Positions 49,005-59,300 of a stretch of DNA of 64,000 nt are shown here, in pieces. The position numbers were made by a program, and so were the translations under genes. Under the pieces are notes generated by a model. The model made no database searches. It saw nothing but the letters and a program-made list of their open reading frames with translations, and was not told the DNA's origin. Location: contig NC_087063.1 in the NCBI RefSeq assembly GCF_963678635.1, positions 85,547,574 through 85,611,573 of the forward strand, in the 5' to 3' direction. Source of the DNA: Symsagittifera roscoffensis. Taxonomy: Eukaryota; Xenacoelomorpha; Acoela; Convolutidae. Numbering within the stretch: the first letter of the stretch is position 1; the number at the start of each line of letters is the position of its first letter.

Positions 49005-49183
49005 GACTGAATGAGTCGGTGGTTGCGTGTGAGGAGGACGTGTTTGAGCACTTGAGAGTGGGGCAGCTGGCGAGGAAGACGGGCGCCACTGCTGTGAACG
49101 AGAAGAGCAGCAGATCCCACTCCGTCTTCAGAATCACCATCGAGAGCAAGGACTCCGAGGACACCCTAACCATGGGACACCTG
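49005..49183 (+). CDS. Kinesin motor, coding exon 5 (switch I)
   Basis: Completes G162 and encodes residues 163-221. It begins LNESVVACEEDVFEHLRVGQ, matching the GLxExxVxxxxEVxxLLxxG segment. It then has NEKSSRSHSVFRITIES (from 193), the switch I motif NxxSSRSH that senses the nucleotide gamma phosphate. It ends SEDTLTMGHL. The acceptor is GTTTCAG at 49004 and the donor CTG|GTCAGT at 49184, a weaker GTCAGT but in phase 0 with the next exon. Codons are GC-rich. Switch I residues are all present. Confidence 0.92.
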
Positions 49184-49544
49184 GTCAGTTCCCTCCTCCT
49201 CAGTGTGCAGTTGTTAAAAAAACAACAACCAATAAACAAACGTCCAAACAGGCAGACCTATTTTAGTTCCAATAAATTGCCAATGATAGCTTCAAAGAGT
49301 GAAAGCAGTAATTATAAAGTTCACAACTTGCGCCCGTAGTTTTCAAATTTAGGACCCAAGAGAAATAAACTGCGTTTGGATCAAAGGTAAACTTTGAGCT
49401 GTGGTAGATTCAAGCTCCCGGATGGATAAATGTAGAGAAAGAAATAGAAGATGAAAGGACATCGTTTCATTTTATCAATTCACTAATTGCATCGGATACT
49501 TGGTCGGAGACAAAGCTGTAAACGCAATGTTTAAGCAATTGTTA

Positions 49545-50012
49545 TACAGAGCTGATTTAACTTAATCGGACAAAACGAGCATAATTTGAAATCTCAAAGG
49601 CTTTTTTCTCAAATTGGCTTTAGAGTAGACACAAAGTGAAGAGAACAAAAGTTGCGTAGAATTTCACCAGAATTCGTATGGTTCAATTTTATATCCGAAA
49701 CTCTTAACCAAAATTTTACCCCGAAAATGGATCATTTTGTTTTTAATTAAACGAGAATTGTGCTGAAACTACATTGTTAACTGATGAGAAAATTATATCA
49801 AAAGAAGCATCGTACGCAGCCCAACAAATTTTATGAAGGGTTAAATCTCCAAAAAAAAAATTGCGCCAATTATTTAAAAGTTGTGAAATTCTAAGCAATT
49901 TTTGTTCTCTTCACTTTTTGTCTAATCTTGACCCAATTTGAGAAAAACGCGTTTGAAGTTTCATTTTTTTTTCGTTCTGTCCGGATAATTTAAATCAGCA
50001 GTGTATAGCTTT
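49545..50012. repeat. Imperfect inverted repeat, arms about 125-130 bp
   Basis: The left arm (about 49545-49668) contains CTCAAATTGGCTTTAGAGTA and AAGTGAAGAGAACAAAAGTT. The reverse complement of the right arm (about 49878-50012) contains CTCAAATTGGGTCAAGATTA and AAGTGAAGAGAACAAAAATT. The match extends to GCTGATTTAA and the ATCGGACAAAACGA / ATCCGGACAGAACGA stretch. Arms look about 75-80% identical and are separated by about 210 bp. A third piece related to the right-arm flank (GTCCGATAAATTTGTTAAAA) lies inverted at 50288-50313. It could be a decayed MITE or foldback element. No transposase is seen. Confidence 0.6.
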
Positions 50013-51200
50013 TAACAATTTTATCGGACGTCCTAAATGTCTGAACTAATTTTGACCTTGATACTGTGAAATAGAGTTCAAGGTAGAACCGATTTACGAA
50101 ACTTCATTTGAACTATCAAAAGCTCTTAACTTCAGAATACTTTTCATTCAGCAGCTATCTGACATGAATTCTTTCAATAGAAAAGAACACCTAAAACGCC
50201 AACAAAAAGACAAGCGCGAAACTTCAAAAAACTATCTTTAAAAAGTTTCAGCTTTAGGTCAGAGTTATTTCTAAAATTTAATATGTTGTCCGATAAATTT
50301 GTTAAAAGCTATAGAGGACAATGGTTAACAAAATTCGTCAGTGACATTTTATAGTTTACGTCAAATTATTGGCAAATCGGTGACCTTGAACAATTGAATC
50401 GGTCAAAAACTAGGAATTTAGGCTAATTGATTTTTCGGAAACCGTTTTTACGAGTGAAAATTAGTAATAAGATGAAATTCGATGCTTTCTTTCCAAAGCT
50501 TGGGTTTTTCAATTTTGCTTCAAACAGTTTTTGCTATAAATGAAATTTGTTCTGTTGTTTGCAAATTTTCGAACTCTAACTTTTCCCTCTTTTTGACAAA
50601 AAGTTTTGAAGACTAGAACATTAGCTGGGACTTGTTTGCTGAGCCAACGTTTTTGATCAGGCGTATAAAAGACTTTCCTAGACGGACCATAAACCTAATT
50701 TGCAAATAATGTTACTCATTGTTTGATGGCAACTTTGCATTTTATATCTGGATAACATTCGCTCCATAGCATTATATTTTTGCATCTGGTTAATTAGTTG
50801 CTGTTTTTTTTTGTTTGATAAAAACTAGATAATATGATATTGTTTGATTAAATTTTTGGTTTTTCGTAAAAAATTGAATGTTTCTCGAAAACTGCTATTG
50901 GTACTAATGGAGAGCTCGCCTACTTACCTGTGTGCCTGGATTTTCCGCTAGTCTCTTTTTTTTTAATCGGACGTTCTGCTGCCCTCGAAAACTTCAGTGG
51001 GAGTGAGTTTTTGACCCATTTTTTGGATTGGCCTCTTTTTCTTGAAACCTACCCTGCCAAATCTGAGGTTAAGGGTTCAATCAAAAGAACAGATTGCGAC
51101 TATTTGCCGCACAAATGGTGTCGGCTTAATGTTTGATGAAAAATTTATCGCCTTAAAAATGTACAGTTTTTGAAGTTTTGCTCGTGTTTTGGAAATTTTT

Positions 51201-52171
51201 TCAATCTTCTCGAAACTTACATTGGCAACCTCTTACACCCTTTTTTGTACAGTTGTTTTTTCCATCAGTTGCCGCTTGGTCATGATTATCAATGGTTGGT
51301 TAGGCTTTTTTCGAAACTTACATTGGCAACCTCTTACACTCTTTTTTGTACAGTTGTTTTTTCCATCAGTTGCCGCTTGGTCATGATTATCAATGGTTGG
51401 TTAGGCTTTTTCAATCTTCTCGAAACTTACATTGGCAACCTCTTACACCCTTTTTTGTACAGTTGTTTTTTCCATCAGTTGCCGCTTGGTCATGATTATC
51501 AATGGTTGGTTAGGCTTTTTCAATCTTCTCGAAACTTACATTGGCAACCTCTTACACCCTTTTTTGTACAGTTGTTTTTTCCATCAGTTGCCGCTTGGTC
51601 ATGATTATCAATGGTTGGTTAGGCTTTTTCAATCTTCTCGAAACTTACATTGGCAACCTCTTACACTCTTTTTTGTACAGTTGTTTTTTCCATCAGTTGC
51701 CGCTTGGTCATGATTATCAATGGTTGGTTAGGCTTTTTCAATCTTCTCGAAACTTACATTGGCAACCTCTTACACCCTTTTTTGTACAGTTGTTTTTTCC
51801 ATCAGTTGCCGCTTGGTCATGATTATCAATGGTTGGTTAGGCTTTTTCAATCTTCTCGAAACTTACATTGGCAACCTCTTACACCCTTTTTTGTATAGTT
51901 GTTTTTTCCATCAGTTGCCGCTTGGTCATGATTATCAATGGTTGGTTAGGCTTTTTCAATCTTCTCGAAACTTACATTGGCAACCTCTTACACCCTTTTT
52001 TGTACAGTTGTTTTTTCCATCAGTTGCCGCTTGGTCATGATTATCAATGGTTGGTTAGGCTTTTTCAATCTTCTCGAAACTTACATTGGCAACCTCTTAC
52101 ACCCTTTTTTGTACAGTTGTTTTTTCCATCAGTTGCCGCTTGGTCATGATTATCAATGGTTGGTTAGGCTG
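51201..52171 (+). repeat. 109-bp tandem repeat, nine copies
   Basis: Copies of CGAAACTTACATTGGCAACC start at 51211, 51312, 51421, 51530, 51639, 51748, 51857, 51966 and 52075. The spacing is 109 bp except the first step, 101 bp, where about eight bases of CAATCTTCT are missing. Copies are nearly identical apart from C/T changes in the ACACC(C/T)TTTTTTG segment. Short overlapping open frames in it are by-products of the repeat. It is unrelated to the 105- and 89-bp units by eye. Confidence 0.95.
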
Positions 52172-52283
52172 TTTATCAACATCCGAGACAAAACCTATTT
52201 TTTCATGTGAAATTTGAACTGTTCATGTTTCTATGATTTTGCGCTGTGTTTTGTATTGCTTGCTATGAGATTGAAAGAATGTT

Positions 52284-52300
52284 GTGTGTGTGTGTGTGTA
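52284..52300 (+). repeat. TG dinucleotide repeat at exon 6 acceptor
   Basis: About eight TG units run directly into the TAG acceptor of exon 6, replacing a pyrimidine-rich tract. Length variation here could affect splicing. UG-rich tracts beside acceptors are known binding sites for CELF/TDP-43-type proteins in other animals. Confidence 0.7.
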
Positions 52301-52301
52301 G

Positions 52302-52409
52302 AGTCTGGTGGATCTGGCGGGCAGTGAGAAGTTGGCCCAGACGAAGGCGGAGGGGGAGAGACTGAAGGAGGGCATCAACATCAACCAGAGTCTCATGCAG
52401 CTCAACATG
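52302..52409 (+). CDS. Kinesin motor, coding exon 6 (switch II)
   Basis: This 108-bp exon encodes 36 residues (222-257). It starts [20 protein letters not shown], containing the switch II / Walker B motif DLAGSE (225-230) that couples ATP hydrolysis to microtubule binding. [16 protein letters not shown] follows, the helix alpha-4 segment usually reading LKEGxxINxSLxxLGxVI. K replaces the common R after DLAGSE. The acceptor is TAG at 52301 and the donor ATG|GTATGC at 52410, phase 0. GC content is about 57% by my count, unlike exon 2. Confidence 0.93.
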
Positions 52410-52734
52410 GTATGCTATGCTATGCTATGCTATTCCACCAACCACACCACACCACACAACTAGAAGAGCACTCTAACAACTACTATTCAAGTTCAGCTCA
52501 AATTATGAGCACTAGTCTGAGTGGCAACTATCAACTCAACAAAGTGTTATATTCACAAATATTTTTTCCATCAGCTTTTCTAGCTCAACGCTAGACTCTA
52601 ACATCATTTTTTTTTACATGAGATTGTTTGTTGATTGAACTGATTCACAATGGTAATTATGGATGGAAGAAGGCAGTGGCCTTGTGTGTCATGTCACCTG
52701 ACTGGTTACTTTTGATGGTGATGTCTGTGTGCAG
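52410..52734 (+). other. Kinesin intron 6 (325 bp) with TATGC repeat at donor
   Basis: Donor GTATGC at 52410 is itself the first unit of a short TATGC tandem repeat (about 52411-52432). The acceptor is TGTGTGCAG ending at 52734, phase 0. Nothing else is recognised. Confidence 0.85.
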
Positions 52735-52890
52735 GTGATCAACCAAGTGACCTCTGGAAACCAGCACGTCAGCTACAGGAACTCCAAACTCACCCGCATT
52801 CTGCAGAACTCGATCGGGGGATCTGCGAAGACATGCATCCTCTGCACAGTGTCCCCCTGGGACTATGAAGAGACTCTTTCTACTCTGAGG
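52735..52890 (+). CDS. Kinesin motor, coding exon 7 (microtubule-binding region)
   Basis: This 156-bp exon encodes residues 258-309. It starts VINQVTSGNQHVSYRNSKLT and continues RILQNSIGGSAKT, matching the IPYRDSKLTRILQxSLGGNAKT motif of loop 12/helix alpha-5, which contacts tubulin. It then has CILCTVSPWDYEETLSTLR, the final core strand and helix alpha-6 start. The combination ILQNSxGGxAKTxIxCTxxP is most like kinesin-7 (CENP-E). The acceptor is GTGCAG at 52734 and the donor AGG|GTTAGT at 52891, phase 0. Confidence 0.93.
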
Positions 52891-53167
52891 GTTAGTGACA
52901 GGGAGAAGGGAACAACCAATTCTCATTGCTCGCATCCATTGTGGGAAATAGAACAGATTAGCTCAATTAGTCAAATGAACTTACGAATGCTTTTATTTCA
53001 ATGGGGGGGGGGGGAGGGGTTGGACCTCAAAATGCACTCATAGCGATTGTTGGGAGCAAGAGATGACGTGCAGTGGAAGGAAGAGTGTTAAAATAGTGTT
53101 TGGTTACAAAGTAATGTGTGACTATGATGTTGTATGTGATGTGGTGGGATGAGGATGTTTGTAATAG
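52891..53167 (+). other. Kinesin intron 7 (277 bp) with G12 run
   Basis: Donor GTTAGT at 52891; acceptor TTTGTAATAG ending at 53167; phase 0. It contains a run of 12 G followed by AGGGG at about 53003-53019. No other feature. Confidence 0.85.
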
Positions 53168-53333
53168 TTTGCGAATACGGCCAAGAGGATCAGGAACAAG
53201 GAGAAGAAGAACGAGATAGTGGCTGACACGGCCATGATCAGACGGCTGGAGAGTGAGATGAGGCGCAAGGAGCAGTTGATCGCCACTCTCCTCAAAAAGG
53301 TCCACCAGCTGCAGGGCAACCAGCAGGGGACAG
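53168..53333 (+). CDS. Kinesin exon 8 (end of motor, neck, coiled-coil start); 3' end uncertain
   Basis: Starts FANTAKRIRNKEKKNEIVAD, the motor-to-neck junction (usual FAxRAKxIKNxxxVNE). A charged helical stretch follows (MIRRLESEMRRKEQLIATLL, about residues 332-351) that suits the beginning of a coiled coil. The acceptor is TAG at 53167. The end is not clear. The only GT donor in the helical part, AAG|GTCCAC at 53300, is weak. GC-rich coding-like sequence continues through HQLQGNQQ to 53333, where ACAG|GCAACC could be a GC-type donor, and the frame stays open into the CT microsatellite. The 53333 end is a guess. The rest of the protein lies outside the window. Confidence 0.8.
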
Positions 53334-53349
53334 GCAACCCAAACAGGCA

Positions 53350-53352
<3 letters not shown>

Positions 53353-53386
<34 letters not shown>
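53353..53386 (+). repeat. (CT)17 microsatellite
   Basis: About 17 CT dinucleotides followed by a CA-rich stretch that leads into the first 89-bp satellite unit. It lies just downstream of the last visible kinesin exon, presumably in the next intron. Confidence 0.9.
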
Positions 53387-53388
<2 letters not shown>

Positions 53389-56300
53389 ACACACACACTC
53401 ATGCATTCCATCTGTTCAATAACACCAATGAAATCATAGTGCATTGTGAAGTATTCATTAGTTGAGGAAGGACAGCAGCACACACACTCATGCATTCCAT
53501 CTGTTCAATAACACCAATGAAATCATAGTGCATTGTGAAGTATTCATTAGTTAACGAAGGACAGCAGCACACACACTCTTGCATTCCATCTGTTCAATAA
53601 CACCAATGAAATCATAGTGCATTGTGAAGTATTCATTAGTTAAGGAAGGACAGCAGCACACACACTCTTGCATTCCATCTGTTCAATAACACCAATGAAA
53701 TCATAGTGCATTGTGAAGTATTCATTAGTTAAGGAAGGACAGCAGCACACACACTCTTGCATTCCATCTGTTCAATAACACCTATGAAATCATAGTGAAT
53801 TGTGAAGTATTCATTAGTTAACGAAGGACAGCAGCACACACACTCATGCATTCCATCTGTTCAATAACACCTATGAAATCATAGTGCATTGTGAAGTATT
53901 CATTAGTTGAGGAAGGACAGCAGCACACACACTCTTGCATTCCATCTGTTCAATAACACCAATGAAATCATAGTGCATTGTGAAGTATTCATTAGTTAAG
54001 GAAGGACAGCAGCACACACACTCTTGCATTCCATCTGTTCAATAACACCAATGAAATCATAGTGCATTGTGAAGTATTCATTAGTTAACGAAGGACAGCA
54101 GCACACACACTCATGCATTCCATCTGTTCAATAACACCAATAAAATCATAGTGCATTGTGAAGTATTCATTAGTTAACGAAGGACAGCAGCACACACACT
54201 CATGCATTCTATCTGTTCAATAACACCAATGAAATCATAGTGCATTGTGAAGTATTCATTAGTTGAGGAAGGACAGCAGCACACACACTCATGCATTCCA
54301 TCTGTTCAATAACACCAATAAAATCATAGTGCATTGTGAAGTATTCATTAGTTAACGAAGGACAGCAGCACACACACTCATGCATTCCATCTGTTCAATA
54401 ACACCTATGAAATCATAGTGCATTGTGAAGTATTCATTAGTTAACGAAGGACAGCAGCACACACACTCATGCATTCTATCTGTTCAATAACACCAATGAA
54501 ATCATAGTGCATTGTGAAGTATTCATTAGTTAACGAAGGACAGCAGCACACACACTCATGCATTCCATCTGTTCAATAACACCTATGAAATCATAGTGCA
54601 TTGTGAAGTATTCATTAGTTGAGGAAGGACAGCAGCACACACACTCATGCATTCCATCTGTTCAATAACACCAATGAAATCATAGTGCATTGTGAAGTAT
54701 TCATTAGTTAACGAAGGACAGCAGCACACACACTCATGCATTCCATCTGTTCAATAACACCTATGAAATCATAGTGCATTGTGAAGTATTCATTAGTTGA
54801 GGAAGGACAGCAGCACACACACTCTTGCATTCCATCTGTTCAATAACACCAATGAAATCATAGTGCATTGTGAATTATTCATTAGTTAAGGAAGGACATC
54901 AGCACACACACTCTTGCATTCCATCTGTTCAATAACACCAATGAAATCATAGTGCATTGTGAAGTATTCATTAGTTAAGGAAGGACAGCAGCACACAACA
55001 CATACTCATGCATTCCATCTGTTCAATAACACCAATAAAATCATAGTGCATTGTGAAGTATTCATTAGTTAAGGAAGGACAGCAGCACACACACTCTTGC
55101 ATTCCATCTGTTCAATAACACCTATGAAATCATAGTGCATTGTGAAGTATTCATTAGTTGAGGAAGGACAGCAGCACACACACTCGTGCATTCCATCTGT
55201 TCAATAACACCAATGAAATCATAGTGCATTGTGAAGTATTCATTAGTTAACGAAGGACAGCAGCACACACACTCATGCATTCCATCTGTTCAATAACACC
55301 TATGAAATCATAGTGCATTGTGAAGTATTCATTAGTTGAGGAAGGACAGCAGCACACACACTCTTGCATTCCATCTGTTCAATAACACCAATAAAATCAT
55401 AGTGCATTGTGAAGTATTCATTAGTTAACGAAGGACAGCAGCACACACACTCATGCATTCCATCCGTTCAATAACACCTATGAAATCATAGTGCATTGTG
55501 AAGTATTCATTAGTTGAGGAAGGACAGCAGCACACACACTCTTGCATTCCATCTGTTCAATAACACCTATGAAATCATAGTGCATTGTGAAGTATTCATT
55601 AGTTAACGAAGGACAGCAGCACACACACTCATGCATTCCATCCGTTCAATAACACCTATGAAATCATAGTGCATTGTGAACTATTCATTAGTTGAGGAAG
55701 GACAGCAGCACACACACTCTTGCATTCCATCTGTTCAATAACACCAATGAAATCATAGTGCATTGTGAAGTTTTCATTAATTAAGGAAGGACAGCAGCAC
55801 ACACACTCATGCATTCCATCTGTTGAATAACACCTATGAAATCATAGTGCATTGTGAAGTATTCATTAGTTAACGAAGGTCAGCAGCACACACACTCATG
55901 CATTCTATCTGTTCAATAACACCAATGAAATCATAGTGCATTGTGAAGTATTCATTAGTTAACGAAGGACAGCAGCACACACACTCATGCATTCCATCTG
56001 TTCAATAACACCTATGAAATCATAGTGCATTGTGAAGTATTCATTAGTTGAGGAAGGACAGCAGCACACACACTCATGCATTCCATCTGTTCAATAACAC
56101 CAATGAAATCATAGTGCATTGTGAAGTATTCATTAGTTAACGAAGGACAGCAGCACACACACTCATGCATTCCATCTGTTCAATAACACCTATGAAATCA
56201 TAGTGCATTGTGAAGTATTCATTAGTTGAGGAAGGACAGCAGCACACACACTCTTGCATTCCATCTGTTCAATAACACCAATGAAATTATAGTGCATTGT

Positions 56301-59300
56301 GAAGTATTCATTAGTTAAGGAAGGACAGCAGCACACACACTCTTGCATTCCATCTGTTCAATAACACCAATGAAATCATAGTGCATTGTGAAGTATTCAT
56401 TAGTTAAGGAAGGACAGCAGCACACACACTCATGCATTCCATCTGTTCAATAACACCAATAAAATCATAGTGCATTGTGAATTATTCATTAGTTAACGAA
56501 GGACAGCAGCACACACACTCATGCATTCTATCTGTTCAATAACACCAATGAAATCATAGTGCATTGTGAAGTATTCATTAGTTAACGAAGGACAGCAGCA
56601 CACGCACTCATGCATTCCATCTGTTCAATAACACCTATGAAATCATAGTGCATTGTGAAGTATTCATTAGTTGAGGAAGGACAGCAGCACACACACTCTT
56701 GCATTCCATCTGTTCAATAACACCAATGAAATCATTGTGCATTGTGAAATTTTCATTAGTTGAGGAAGGACAGCAGCACACACTCTTGCATTCCATCTGT
56801 TCAATAACACCAATGAAATCATAGTGCATTGTGAAGTATTCATTAGTTGAGGAAGGACAGCAGCACACACACTCTTGCATTCCATCTGTTCAATAACACC
56901 AATGAAATCATAGTGCATTGTGAAGTATTCGTTTTTTAACGAAGGACTGCAGCACACACACTCATGCATTCCATCTGTTCAATAACACCAATGAAATCAT
57001 AGTGCATTGTGAAGTATTCGTTTTTTAACGAAGGACTGCAGCACACACACTCATGCATTCCATCTGTTCAATAACACCAATGAAATCATAGTGCATTGTG
57101 AAGTATTCATTAGTTGAGGAAGGACAGCAGCACACACACTCTTGCATTCCATCTGTTCAATAACACCAATGAAATCATAGTGCATTGTGAAGTATTCATT
57201 AGTTAAGGAAGGACAGCAGCACACACACTCTTGCATTCCATCTGTTCAATAACACCAATGAAATCATAGTGCATTGTGAAGTATTCATTAGTTAAGGAAG
57301 GACAGCAGCACACACACTCATGCATTCCATCTGTTCAATAACACCAATGAAATCATAGTGCATTGTGAAGTATTCGTTTTTTAACGAAGGACTGCAGCAC
57401 ACACACTCATGCATTCCATCTGTTCAATAACACCAATGAAATCATAGTGCATTGTGAAGTATTCATTAGTTGAGGAAGGACAGCAGCACACACACTCTTG
57501 CATTCCATCTGTTCAATAACACCAATGAAATCATAGTGCATTGTGAAGTTTTCATTAGTTAAGGAAGGACAGCAGCACACACACTCTTGCATTCCATCTG
57601 TTCAATAACACCAATGAAATCATAGTGCATTCTGAAGTATTCATTAGTTGAGGAAGGACAGCAGCACACACACCCTTGCATTCCATCTGTTCAATAACAC
57701 CAATGAAATCATAGTGCATTGTGAAGTATTCATTAGTTAAGGAAAGACAGCAGCACACACACTCTTGCGTTCCATCTGTTCAATAACACCAATGAAATCT
57801 TAGTGCATTGTGAAGTATTCATTTGTTGAGGAAGGACAGCAGCACCCACACTCTTGCATTCCATCTGTTCAATAACACCTATAAAATCATAGTGCATTGT
57901 GAAGTATTCATTAGTTGAGGAAGGAAAGCAGCACACACACTCTTGCATTCCATCTGTTCAATAACACCAATGAAATCATAGTGCATTGTGAAGTATTCAT
58001 TAGTTAAGGAAGGACAGCAGCACACACACTCTTGCATTCCATCTGTTCAATAACACCAATGAAATCATAGTGCATTGTGAAGTATTCATTAGTTAAGGAA
58101 GGACAGCAGCACACACGCTCTTGCATTCCATCTGTTCAATAACACCAATGAAATCATAGTGCATTCTGAAGTATTCATTAGTTGAGGAAGGACAGCAGCA
58201 CACACACCCTTGCATTCCATCTGTTCAATAACACCAATGAAATCATAGTGCATTGTGAAGTATTCATTAGTTAAGGAAAGACAGCAGCACACACACTCTT
58301 GCGTTCCATCTGTTCAATAACACCAATGAAATCTTAGTGCATTGTGAAGTATTCATTTGTTGAGGAAGGACAGCAGCACCCACACTCTTGCATTCCATCT
58401 GTTCAATAACACCTATAAAATCATAGTGCATTGTGAAGTATTCATTAGTTGAGGAAGGAAAGCAGCACACACACTCTTGCATTCCATCTGTTCAATAACA
58501 CCAATGAAATCATAGTGCATTGTGAAGTATTCATTAGTTAAGGAAGGACAGCAGCACACACACTCTTGCATTCCATCTGTTCAATAACACCAATGAAATC
58601 ATAGTGCATTGTGAAGTATTCATTAGTTGAGGAAGGACAGCAGCACACACACTCTTGCATTCCATCTGTTCAATAACACCAATGAAATCATAGTGCATTG
58701 TGAAGTATTCATTAGTTGATGAAGGACAGCAGCACACACACTCATGCATTCCATCTGTTCAATAACACCAATGAAATCATAGTGCATTGTGAAGTATTCA
58801 TTAGTTAACGAAGGACAGCAGCACTCACACTCATGCATTCCATCTGTTCAATAACACCTATGAAATCATAGTGCATTGTGAAGTATTCATTAGTTGAGGA
58901 AGGACAGCAGCACACACACTCTTGCATTCCATCTGTTCAATAACACCAATGAAATCATAGTGCATTGTGAAGTATTCATTAGTTAACGAAGGACTGCAGC
59001 GCACACACTCATGCATTCCATCTGTTCAATAACACCTATGAAATCATAGTGCATTGTCAAGTATTCATTAGTTGAGGAAGGACAGCAGCACACACACTCT
59101 TGCATTCCATCTGTTCAATAACACCAATGAAATCATAGTGCATTGTGAAGTATTCATTAGTTAAGGAAGGATAGCAGCACACACACTCTTGCATTCCATC
59201 TGTTCAATAACACCAATGAAATCATAGTGCATTGTGAAGTATTCATTAGTTAAGGAAGGACAGCAGCACACACACTCATGCATTCCATCTGTTCAATAAC

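Larger units (their letters stand above)
49184..52301 (+). other. Kinesin intron 5 (3,118 bp)
   Basis: Donor GTCAGT at 49184; acceptor reads (TG)n then TAG ending at 52301; phase 0. It holds an imperfect inverted repeat and the 109-bp tandem array, listed separately. The remaining sequence, about 50320-51200, is AT-rich with no recognised feature. Confidence 0.85.

Noticed and set aside
51170-52210. Overlapping open frames of 65-144 codons in the 109-bp repeat
   Set aside because: They recur every 109 bp with the same peptide in shifted frames and are a by-product of the tandem repeat.
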